From Gemmatimonadales bacterium UBA7889 (GTDB lineage Bacteria > Gemmatimonadota > Gemmatimonadetes > Longimicrobiales > Gaopeijiaceae): a DNA stretch of 8,786 bases. A program made the translations under genes and the position numbers. The notes beneath the pieces are model-generated. The model was given only the letters and a program-made list of their open reading frames with translations. It had not been told where the DNA came from and did no database searches. Location: contig DLRL01000025.1 of the NCBI GenBank assembly GCA_002501085.1, forward strand, positions 1 through 8,786. Direction: 5' to 3'. Numbering within the stretch: position 1 is the first letter of the stretch; the number at the start of each line of letters is the position of its first letter. Shown here piece by piece: positions 1 to 5,843 of this stretch.

Positions 1-51
1 GCCGCTACTGAAACGCCGTTTCCTGAAAAAGAATTGGTGGCGCTGCTCAGT
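1..51 (+). repeat. Dispersed palindromic repeat, copy 1 (left end cut by window)
   Basis: This is the first of three related non-coding copies, all in the same orientation. The core runs 7-51 from ACTGA (7-11) to TCAGT (47-51), a perfect 5-bp terminal inverted pair. Just inside the left end is the dyad GAAACG-C-CGTTTC (10-22), a perfect 6+6 palindrome around one base. An inner CGCC/GGCG pair can extend the terminal stem across a small internal loop. The right half, TTGGTGGCGCTGCTCAG, is almost constant among copies. The other copies begin about 12-15 bases further left with GCAC.CATCGC, so this copy is probably truncated by the window edge. I do not recognise the family. Confidence 0.85.
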
Positions 52-162
52 CCGGTGTTAGGCTACCAAGGGGTTGAATGGCACTAGCAGTTCTCTACCT
101 TCCGAAACTCGAAGCTCGAGAACGCTAGGATTCGAATCACTGATTAAGGATAGGGCGAGTGC

Positions 163-1428
163 ATGGCCACGTCGCGGACAGGTCTGAGTTGGAGAGGGTT
201 TCCGGTGCTGGTGGGTTGCATACTCGCATTATTGTTCATGGTCCTCACTGCCTCTGGTGGGACCGCGCAAACCGGGAGTCCGAAGTCTCAGGAGAGAGCT
301 ACCGATCCCGTGAACCGGCTTCGGATGCGTATCGATGCGGGAGAGGTGCAGCTCGCCTACGACTCGATTCGTGGCTACGTGCCGGCGCTGCTCGCCGCTC
401 TGGACATTCCGATTTCGTCCCAGAACCTGGTCTTCTCGAGGACGAGCCTGCAGACCGATCGCATCGCGCCGTGGGCACCTCGGGCGCTCTACTTCTCCGA
501 CGATGTGTACGTCGGATGGGTACAGGAAAGCCCGATCATCGAGATCGCATCGATGTCCCCCTCCCGGGGCGCGGTCTTCTTCACGCTCTTACAGAACCCT
601 GAGGGGCCGCCACGCTTCGAGCGTGAGGGAACGACCTGTCTCATGTGCCACGAGTCCCGCATCACTGAGAACGTGCCCGGCCTCATCATGCGATCGGTTC
701 TCGCTGACCGACTCGGATACCCGTCGAAAGAGGTACACCAAGGCCAAACGACCGATCGGACCGCATTCGAGAAACGTTGGGCCGGATGGTATGTCACGGG
801 CACACACGGTATCCCGGGACACGCTGGAAACACGCGGGCGCCGGAGCTTGACTCGGACATTCGGGACCGTTCCGACTACCTGAGCAGCTTCGACTTCCAT
901 GCGGGCGGCAACGTCACAGACCTGAGCGACAACTTCGACGTGGAGCGTTATCTCACGCCGCACAGCGACATCGTCTCACTCATGGTGCTCACACATCAGG
1001 TACGAATTCACAACCTCATAACGCTGGCGCGACGCTCACTCGCCGCGGTGGATCGCCTGGTGCGAGCCATGCTCTTCGTGGATGAAGCCACGCTCCCGGG
1101 ACCTGTACAGGGCACCTCCACCTTCGTCAAAGACTTTACCGCTCGCGGACCGAGCGATTCGCAGGGCAGATCTCTCCGAGACTTCGACCTAGAGCAGCGT
1201 CTCTTCCGTTATCCGCTCAGCTTCCTCATCTACTCGGACCAGTTCAACGCCCTTCCAGACTTCGCCTTGAACCGCATTTACGATCGTTTGGGCGAGATCC
1301 TCACGGTGGCTGAGCCTGGCGAAGACTTCGTGCACCTAAGTGCGCCAGACCGCCGCGCGATCTATGAGATCTTGCTCGCCACGAAGCCCGCTTTTGCGGA
1401 CCGGATGAGTAAGGTGGAGGTGCCGTAG
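163..1428 (+). CDS. Exported one-heme (CxxCH) protein of unknown function
   Basis: A 421-residue protein starting with a signal peptide: a hydrophobic core at about 13-31 and an Ala-Gln cleavage context near 35-36. The single heme c-binding motif is C159-L-M-C162-H163, so it should be a periplasmic c-type cytochrome-like protein. Other segments that look conserved are WYVTGTHG (209-216), LTPHSDIVSLMVLTHQ (264-279, His-rich and a possible source of the distal heme ligand) and RYPLSFLIYSDQF (349-361). I recall similar proteins in Planctomycetes, Acidobacteria and Gemmatimonadota annotated only as hypothetical or cytochrome c family. Electron transfer partner and substrate are unknown. ATG 163 is chosen because it gives the signal peptide; AAGGA lies about 12 bases upstream, so the ribosome site is weak. 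The upstream stretch 52-162 contains only a GATTCGAATC palindrome (131-140). The gene converges on the desaturase with a 15-base gap. Confidence 0.85.
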   Translation: MATSRTGLSWRGFPVLVGCILALLFMVLTASGGTAQTGSPKSQERATDPVNRLRMRIDAGEVQLAYDSIRGYVPALLAALDIPISSQNLVFSRTSLQTDRIAPWAPRALYFSDDVYVGWVQESPIIEIASMSPSRGAVFFTLLQNPEGPPRFEREGTTCLMCHESRITENVPGLIMRSVLADRLGYPSKEVHQGQTTDRTAFEKRWAGWYVTGTHGIPGHAGNTRAPELDSDIRDRSDYLSSFDFHAGGNVTDLSDNFDVERYLTPHSDIVSLMVLTHQVRIHNLITLARRSLAAVDRLVRAMLFVDEATLPGPVQGTSTFVKDFTARGPSDSQGRSLRDFDLEQRLFRYPLSFLIYSDQFNALPDFALNRIYDRLGEILTVAEPGEDFVHLSAPDRRAIYEILLATKPAFADRMSKVEVP

Positions 1429-1443
1429 GGGGTTCGACCTGTG

Positions 1444-2472
1444 TCAGGGAGTAGCCAGGCGCTTCGCTTCTCTGAAGCCTACCAGCCTTTGGGAATCCTC
1501 GTGCCAGAGCGACAGTCTGAGTGTCTTGATCGCGTCCCATATGGTCAACCGAGTTACCTGTTGGAGCCTTGGATTCTCATCCAGGCACTCCTGAAGCCTG
1601 TAGTTTGGGATCTTCGCATTCAGGTGATGTACGTGATGGATTCCGATGCTTGCGGTGACCCACTGTAACAGTTTCGGCAGTACGAGATGTGAACTGCCCT
1701 TCAGTCCCGCGTCGACGTATGCCCAATCTTCGTGCTCTCGCCAATACGTGTCCTCGAATTGGTGTTGCACGTAAAACAACCATACTCCTATCGCAACTGT
1801 GAGGGACAGGACGGGCAGATGCACGAGGACGAACGTCTTTAGGCCGATCGTGAGCCACATGAAGAGGAGGATGGCCGCTAGAACCCCGTTCATCTTCCAT
1901 ACATCGCGCCATTCGCGCCTCCAATTTCTCGGAGTGTCCCACGGGAAGCGGTGCTTGATAACGAACTGGAATAATCCCCCCAACCCCAACATGACGACCG
2001 GATGCCGGTAGGCCCGGTAACGGAGTCGTCCGAGGAGAGACCTGCCGTAGTATTCGCTCACTGTGATCACGTCGATATCGCCCAAGCCCCTGAAGCCTAG
2101 ATTACCAGAGTGGGCGTGGTGGTAGGCATGGGTTCTCCGCCAATAGTGGTATGGCGTCATTGTCAGGACACCGAGCCAAAACCCAATACGATTCGCCGTC
2201 TTCTGGGACTTCAAGAATGATCCGTGACCGCAGTCGTGCTGGATCACGAAAAGTCTCAGGAGAAATCCCGCTGTGGGGATCGCCAACACCAAGGAGAGCC
2301 AGTAGCTGAACGACAGGGCTCGGTAAGAGGCGTACCAACAGAGAAAGAAGGGCGCTGCCGAAGTAATAAGTTGGATCATGCTCCGGCGGAGATCTGCACC
2401 TCCATATGGACGCAGGATCTCACTCCATCGCCTCAACGCCTCTCGTGACTCTTCCTCCTCCAGATATCCCAT
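1444..2472 (-). CDS. Membrane fatty acid desaturase (acyl-lipid delta-12 type family)
   Basis: A 342-residue integral membrane di-iron desaturase (COG3239-like). With the ATG at 2472 as start, the three histidine boxes are HDCGH (79-83), HAYHH (115-119) and HHVHH (279-283), the standard order and spacing for enzymes that introduce a double bond into membrane lipid acyl chains using O2 and an electron donor. Hydrophobic spans precede box 1 and lie between boxes 2 and 3. The segment TPYHYWRRTHAYHH and the following GNLGFRGLGDID are typical of the omega-6/delta-12 subgroup; regioselectivity cannot be read from sequence. The frame stays open to an ATG at 2553 and a GTG at 2520, which would add 27 or 16 residues containing a Gly run encoded by a C9 tract. 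I prefer 2472 because the protein then begins MGYLEEEE, without the odd Gly-rich stretch. No strong ribosome site supports any of the three. The electron donor is not encoded nearby. Confidence 0.92.
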   Translation of the reverse strand: MGYLEEEESREALRRWSEILRPYGGADLRRSMIQLITSAAPFFLCWYASYRALSFSYWLSLVLAIPTAGFLLRLFVIQHDCGHGSFLKSQKTANRIGFWLGVLTMTPYHYWRRTHAYHHAHSGNLGFRGLGDIDVITVSEYYGRSLLGRLRYRAYRHPVVMLGLGGLFQFVIKHRFPWDTPRNWRREWRDVWKMNGVLAAILLFMWLTIGLKTFVLVHLPVLSLTVAIGVWLFYVQHQFEDTYWREHEDWAYVDAGLKGSSHLVLPKLLQWVTASIGIHHVHHLNAKIPNYRLQECLDENPRLQQVTRLTIWDAIKTLRLSLWHEDSQRLVGFREAKRLATP

Positions 2473-2523
2473 CAACTGAACTTCACGCCCAGAGCCAAGC
2501 GTGAACAGAGCTTCTGCCACTGA

Positions 2524-2532
2524 CCCCCCCCC
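2524..2532. repeat. C9 homopolymer upstream of desaturase start
   Basis: Nine consecutive C (G on the desaturase strand) lie 52-60 bases upstream of the preferred desaturase ATG. They fall inside the reading frame if the upstream ATG at 2553 is used. On the mRNA this is a G-rich stretch. Length changes here could alter an extended N terminus or the leader. It is a single tract and the sequence cannot show whether it varies. Confidence 0.6.
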
Positions 2533-2568
2533 TCGCCAATGGCAGGGTGGCATGGTTCATGCGACTCC

Positions 2569-2627
2569 GCACCCATCGCAGCGACTGAAATGCCGTTTCC
2601 TAAAATGATTTGGTGGCGCTACTCAGT
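2569..2627 (+). repeat. Dispersed palindromic repeat, copy 2
   Basis: Second copy, located between the divergent desaturase and hydrolase genes. The core is 2584-2627, bounded by ACTGA (2584-2588) and TCAGT (2623-2627). The dyad here reads GAAATG-C-CGTTTC, one change from copy 1 that still allows a G-U pair in RNA. The left flank GCACCCATCGC (2569-2579) matches copy 3 (GCACACATCGC), so the full unit is about 59 bp. The middle has TAAAATGATTT where copy 3 has TGAAAAAATTT. The right part TGGTGGCGCT is identical to the other copies. Confidence 0.85.
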
Positions 2628-2638
2628 GTTCTTATCAT
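2610..2638 (+). promoter_or_regulatory. Possible sigma70-type promoter overlapping repeat copy 2
   Basis: TTGGTG (2610-2615) and TATCAT (2633-2638) are separated by 17 bases. The -10 matches TATAAT at five of six positions; the -35 matches TTGACA at three of six. Transcription would start about 30 bases before the ATG at 2675. The -35 lies inside the constant right half of the repeat. Inference from spacing and consensus only. Confidence 0.35.
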
Positions 2639-2674
2639 TTTTCAACAACCAAGTCTGAAAATGACATAGCCAAG

Positions 2675-3892
2675 ATGAAGAAGATGATGCGGATTCGAAC
2701 CAAAGCGGCCGCCATTTTTCTACTTTCGGGTTCCATGATGCTGTTGCCGGCTTGCTCTCGAGTGTCCCCCGACGAAAGTCGAGATTCCGGGACCCCGACT
2801 CCAGCCTCATCGTCGCAGTCTGGTGACGCCGAACTGGTATTCTCGAGTTTGGACATCGATCAGACGAATCGTGGTACCGTAAACATCAACGGCTACGACC
2901 GACATTTCTCCGTTACGTTCCCCACCTCATATAACCGTGAGGAAGCGTATCCAGTCGTTCTGTTCTTTCATGGTTGCCGGTGTCGCCCCACAGTCGACGA
3001 CGAAGCTGTTTTGAGCTTCTTGGATTGGTCACCGAGATTGGAACCGTATCGGGACGATTTCATCGTCGTCAGAATGTCTGCCTTTTCCGAGATGAAACCG
3101 GAGGTTCCCCGAGCGCCTGAGGATGGTGGAGCGCGCGGTATGTGGTTCTGGCATGAAGGATTCGAGGCAGAGCGAGACGATTTCGTGTTCCTTCATACGG
3201 TGCTCAAGGCGTTACAGTCGTCCTCTGATATCAACATCGACCCGGAAAACATCTTTGGGGTCGGTCATTCGTCTGGGGCGATCTTCTTGCTCTCGTACGT
3301 ATTGGGTGGCCCAGTCGATCTGACCGATGCCGGCTTAAATGACACCTATGCGTTCAAAGCCATTTCCGTAACGGGAGGTTCAGATTTTCGGGAAGGGATT
3401 GTCGATTTTAAAGAAAATACCCCTAGCACATTGCCATCGGTTTTCCACATCCAGGGCGAGCGAGATCAAGGGCTATGGTTCAACGGACAAGAAACGGGGA
3501 AACGAGGGATCGATTTCCAAGAATTCGCCAATCCTTCCCCGCCAACGATTGTTAACGGACTTCGAGAGACAGTACATGGGCGTACGTACTCTGCTTGGGA
3601 CGAAAACACCCCCTCGAATCCAAGCACCCTGCAACGATGGGCCGAGCATCTCGATCTCGAGTATTCGGGGTACGAGGATTATTCCCAATACTACCTCTAT
3701 AATTTCCCGCCGGTAACGACTTCAGAGAATGTGCTCATCGGCATGAGGATCAAGGATTGCCCGCATGTGGTAGCTGCGGATCAATACCAGGCTGATTTCT
3801 TCCGCGTCTTCTCACAGCAAGATGGCGATTTGCAGGCGTTCGACAGCGAGGTATCTCGAGACACCGCTATGAGGTTTTGTGGCCGTCCTTAA
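2675..3892 (+). CDS. Lipoprotein alpha/beta hydrolase (PHB depolymerase/feruloyl esterase-like)
   Basis: A 405-residue predicted lipoprotein. After a basic N terminus and hydrophobic core, the lipobox LPAC places the lipidated cysteine at C27, followed by a Ser/Pro/Asp-rich linker to about residue 55. The hydrolase domain starts near 70. PVVLFFHGCRC (93-103) is the oxyanion-hole region, GHSSG (197-201) is the nucleophile elbow with S199, D264 in HIQGERD is a candidate acid, and H364 in DCPHVV is the candidate catalytic His. Cysteines 101, 103, 362 and 402 could form disulfides in the exported protein. The pattern resembles the LpqC/PHB depolymerase/feruloyl esterase group, which cleaves ester bonds in extracellular polymers or aryl esters; the substrate is not determinable. 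ATGs at 2684 and 2687 are alternative starts and no clear ribosome site decides. Base composition is more AT-rich than the neighbours. It converges on the 3931-4641 gene. Confidence 0.82.
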   Translation: MKKMMRIRTKAAAIFLLSGSMMLLPACSRVSPDESRDSGTPTPASSSQSGDAELVFSSLDIDQTNRGTVNINGYDRHFSVTFPTSYNREEAYPVVLFFHGCRCRPTVDDEAVLSFLDWSPRLEPYRDDFIVVRMSAFSEMKPEVPRAPEDGGARGMWFWHEGFEAERDDFVFLHTVLKALQSSSDINIDPENIFGVGHSSGAIFLLSYVLGGPVDLTDAGLNDTYAFKAISVTGGSDFREGIVDFKENTPSTLPSVFHIQGERDQGLWFNGQETGKRGIDFQEFANPSPPTIVNGLRETVHGRTYSAWDENTPSNPSTLQRWAEHLDLEYSGYEDYSQYYLYNFPPVTTSENVLIGMRIKDCPHVVAADQYQADFFRVFSQQDGDLQAFDSEVSRDTAMRFCGRP

Positions 3893-3915
3893 ACAAAAAC
3901 GGTGAGACGGTCACC
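3891..3915 (-). terminator. Probable intrinsic terminator of the 4638-5591/3931-4641 operon
   Basis: Read on the minus strand, 15 bases after the stop codon of the SAM-binding gene, GGTGA-CCGTC-TCACC forms a perfect 5-bp stem with a 5-base loop (3901-3915). It is followed directly by GTTTTTGTTT (3900-3891). This is the classic hairpin plus U-tract form, though the stem is short. The U tract overlaps the TAA stop of the convergent hydrolase gene. No U tract follows on the plus strand, so it should act on the minus-strand operon only. Confidence 0.55.
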
Positions 3916-3930
3916 TGAGTGAGTAGTGCT

Positions 3931-4641
3931 CTATTGCTTGCGAGGACTGGCGGGCTCGTCTTGTGCGATGAACAGCCAGTCAGTGTGCTCCTCGTCGACG
4001 AGGTCGTTCACGTAGCTCACCGACACGACCTGGACGACTTCGAATGCGGCGTGCAACGCGTCGACGAACGGAGAGCTCTCGGCATACGACCAGACGGCCA
4101 GGATTCCGCCCAGCGCCAGGTGGTGCTTCGCGCGGACTAGCCCGGACTCCGTATAGAACGACTCGTTGCCGATCCCGAGATGATCCTGGGGTGAGTGGTC
4201 GATGTCGATGAGCACGATGTCCCAGTGTTCGTCGGCCGGCTCGCGGAGCGTCGCATAGGCGTCACCTTCGCGGACGCGCAATCTCGGATCTGCGAGCAAC
4301 TTCGCGGAAAGGGGAAGCAGGCCTTCCTGCAGAAATCCGACAACCGCCCCGAAGAGCTCGATCACCTCGACGCGCCGTACGCGCTCCGATTGCAGCACGT
4401 TGGCCGCGGTGTAGCCGAGACCCAGCCCGCCCACGAGAACGGACAGGTCGTGCCCTCGGTGGCGCGCGAGTGCCTCATCCGCCAGCGCGCGCTCGGACAC
4501 TGTGTTGTAGCTGCTCATCAGCAACTGTTGATCGAGGGTGATCTCGGTGATCACGGTGCCGGGTCTAGAGAGGAGCTCTCGGCGGCGCAAGCATAGATAG
4601 CCAAGATGCGTCGTCTCGTAGGCGAGGATTTCGAGATTCAA
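3931..4641 (-). CDS. Spermidine synthase-like SAM-binding protein
   Basis: A 236-residue cytosolic protein of the spermidine synthase/methyltransferase superfamily. A short N-terminal beta region (about 1-45, LGYLCLRRRE and LDQQLLMSS) precedes a Rossmann domain. Visible motifs are the SAM-binding loop GGLGLGYTA (71-79), the acidic strand end VEVIE (91-95), GDA (126-128) and DIVLIDIDHSP (141-151). True aminopropyltransferases usually have a DP-type motif at the last site; here it is DIDHSP, so methyl- or aminopropyl-transfer on an unknown acceptor is possible and polyamine synthesis should not be assumed. The start is TTG at 4641, whose TTG overlaps the TGA stop of the upstream amidohydrolase gene (TTGA). 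The N-terminal sequence from this codon looks family-like, which supports it over the internal ATG at residue 42. It is the last gene of a two-gene operon, followed by the terminator at 3891-3915. Confidence 0.85.
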   Translation of the reverse strand: MNLEILAYETTHLGYLCLRRRELLSRPGTVITEITLDQQLLMSSYNTVSERALADEALARHRGHDLSVLVGGLGLGYTAANVLQSERVRRVEVIELFGAVVGFLQEGLLPLSAKLLADPRLRVREGDAYATLREPADEHWDIVLIDIDHSPQDHLGIGNESFYTESGLVRAKHHLALGGILAVWSYAESSPFVDALHAAFEVVQVVSVSYVNDLVDEEHTDWLFIAQDEPASPRKQ

Positions 4642-5591
4642 CGTCGCACGTACGGCTGGAAGCCGTAGACCTTCACCGCGTTGGCCTGAAGGATTTGGCT
4701 CTGTTCCTCAGGTGTGAACCCCATGCCCTCGAGCGCTTCGCGTGTCTCACTGGTGGAGCTCACCGGATAGTCCGAACCGAACAGGACCCGATCCGTCCCG
4801 AAGCGACGCAGGTGCCACATGTAGTTCTCGAAGGGCGGCGACCCAGGCGGGTATAGGAACAGGGTTGCGCTGATGTCGATGTAGAGGTTCGCCCCAAAGC
4901 CTCCTAGCAACTCGCGGTAGAGGTGTATGCTCGCAAGTTCTGAATAATGGTGTCCGAGTCCATGAGCCATCACAATGTTGACTGAGGGGTTTGCGAATGC
5001 CAACTGTATCAGGCTGAACGTCTGTGCGTCATCAGGCCAGTTGAAGTCGATCAAAACCGGAAGGCCGGGCTTTAGCTCGGCTGCTTTTGCAAACAATCCT
5101 GCTATAACCCCAAGATGCTCCGGGTTGGTTAGGTCCATGTTCTCTGCGACGAGATGGAGCTTGAGTCCCTGCAACTCTAGTGAGGTGAGGCAGTACTCCA
5201 GCTCGTCCAGTGCCCAGGATTGTAGAGGAGCGACAGAACACAAGCCAATGAAGCGTTCTGGATAAGCTCTAACTTGCTGGGAAGCGAACTCATTCTCATG
5301 CCGAGCACGCTCGTGGTCCTGGAAAAAGTAGGCTCCACTGATCAGGACTGCCCGTTCAATGTTCGCGTCATTTATGAGCTGGACGATGGTTTCTGCACCG
5401 ATTGCTGCGTCGATCATTCCCTGTGCCCCTACAGGTGTATCCATCCAGTTCTCGGGGCTAAGGATGTGCATGTGTGCATCAATGCCACGGCCGGTCGGCG
5501 ACTGTGCTAGGGAGGGCACCGCCGTGACGACCTGAACAGCGAGAATGGTGGCCGAGAGGATGAGTGAAGAGACGCTTCTGAGTCCGAGCAT
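4638..5591 (-). CDS. Exported amidohydrolase-2 family protein
   Basis: A 317-residue metal-dependent hydrolase of the Amidohydrolase_2 (TIM-barrel, COG2159) type. Residues 1-30 form a signal peptide ending SLAQ, so the protein should act in the periplasm. Family metal-site positions are visible as H40-x-H42 on strand 1, K144/H146 in LKLHLV, H210 in IVMAHGLGHH and D274 in LFGSDYP. The strand-5 position, usually PV-x-x-H, reads PVLIDFN, placing D182 where a metal-binding His is expected. Substrates in this family include amides, lactones and aromatic carboxylates; none can be named here. The frame is open to 5651, but the ATG at 5591 is chosen because AGGGGA lies five bases upstream and the signal peptide starts at once. 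It is the promoter-proximal gene of the operon and shares 4 bases with the downstream SAM-binding gene. Confidence 0.87.
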   Translation of the reverse strand: MLGLRSVSSLILSATILAVQVVTAVPSLAQSPTGRGIDAHMHILSPENWMDTPVGAQGMIDAAIGAETIVQLINDANIERAVLISGAYFFQDHERARHENEFASQQVRAYPERFIGLCSVAPLQSWALDELEYCLTSLELQGLKLHLVAENMDLTNPEHLGVIAGLFAKAAELKPGLPVLIDFNWPDDAQTFSLIQLAFANPSVNIVMAHGLGHHYSELASIHLYRELLGGFGANLYIDISATLFLYPPGSPPFENYMWHLRRFGTDRVLFGSDYPVSSTSETREALEGMGFTPEEQSQILQANAVKVYGFQPYVRR

Positions 5592-5596
5592 GAGAG

Positions 5597-5602
5597 TCCC
5601 CT
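5597..5602 (-). promoter_or_regulatory. Ribosome binding site deciding the amidohydrolase start
   Basis: AGGGGA on the minus strand, followed by five bases and ATG (5591). It selects this start over the frame opening 20 codons further upstream at 5651. Confidence 0.7.
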
Positions 5603-5666
5603 GAACAGAGTGGGTTAACGAAATGACTGGAGGGCCATAAGATCCGCTCAAGATACTGTCGTCTAC

Positions 5667-5753
5667 ATGAGTAGGAAGTGTGGCGAGTGGTTCGAGGAAG
5701 GTGAGACGGTCACATACGACCCCTGTCCTCCCGACTTAGAAGGTGGGACTTAG
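5667..5753 (+). CDS. Candidate 28-residue acidic two-cysteine peptide
   Basis: A small ORF from ATG (5667) to TAG (5751-5753) in the gap between two minus-strand genes. The peptide is acidic, with about seven Asp/Glu residues, and has cysteines at positions 5 and 20 in contexts KCGEW and DPCPP, reminiscent of a zinc-ribbon fragment or metal knuckle. There is no convincing ribosome site and no hydrophobic segment. The frame has no stop back to 5619 but no better start. It could be a real small protein, a remnant of a longer gene, or chance. Nothing else explains 5592-5843 apart from the hairpin at 5798-5834 and the promoter region of the amidohydrolase operon. Confidence 0.2.
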   Translation: MSRKCGEWFEEGETVTYDPCPPDLEGGT

Positions 5754-5797
5754 CTTTCCAGCCCCCTGTTCGGGATAGCAAGTACACGGCATTCGAA

Positions 5798-5834
5798 GGG
5801 CTGGGTGCCCGCCCCCCACTGGGTAGCCTAGCCC
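5798..5834 (-). other. GC-rich stem-loop after the aldolase-like gene
   Basis: About ten bases past the stop codon of the minus-strand aldolase-like gene, GGGCT (5834-5830) can pair with AGCCC (5802-5798). Two more G-C pairs lie beyond an A-C mismatch, and the loop is G-rich. No U tract follows, so it is a weak terminator candidate or an RNA 3' end structure. Confidence 0.25.
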
Positions 5835-5843
5835 TCTCCTCGA

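Noticed and set aside
122..146. tRNA T-arm-like GGATTCGAATC before the first gene
   Set aside because: The flanking bases do not form a T stem and no acceptor, D or anticodon arm can be placed.
1..2627. Repeat copies 1 and 2 as direct repeats bounding a composite transposon
   Set aside because: No transposase lies between them, and the enclosed genes (cytochrome-like, desaturase) look like ordinary chromosomal genes.
2688..2708. GGTTCGAATCC-like string on the minus strand, typical of a tRNA T loop
   Set aside because: It lies within the lipoprotein signal-peptide codons, its stem has mismatches, and no other tRNA arms are present.
4195..4596. 133-codon plus-strand ORF opposite the SAM-binding gene
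   Set aside because: It is the antisense shadow of a gene with clear motifs and has no ribosome site or recognisable domain.
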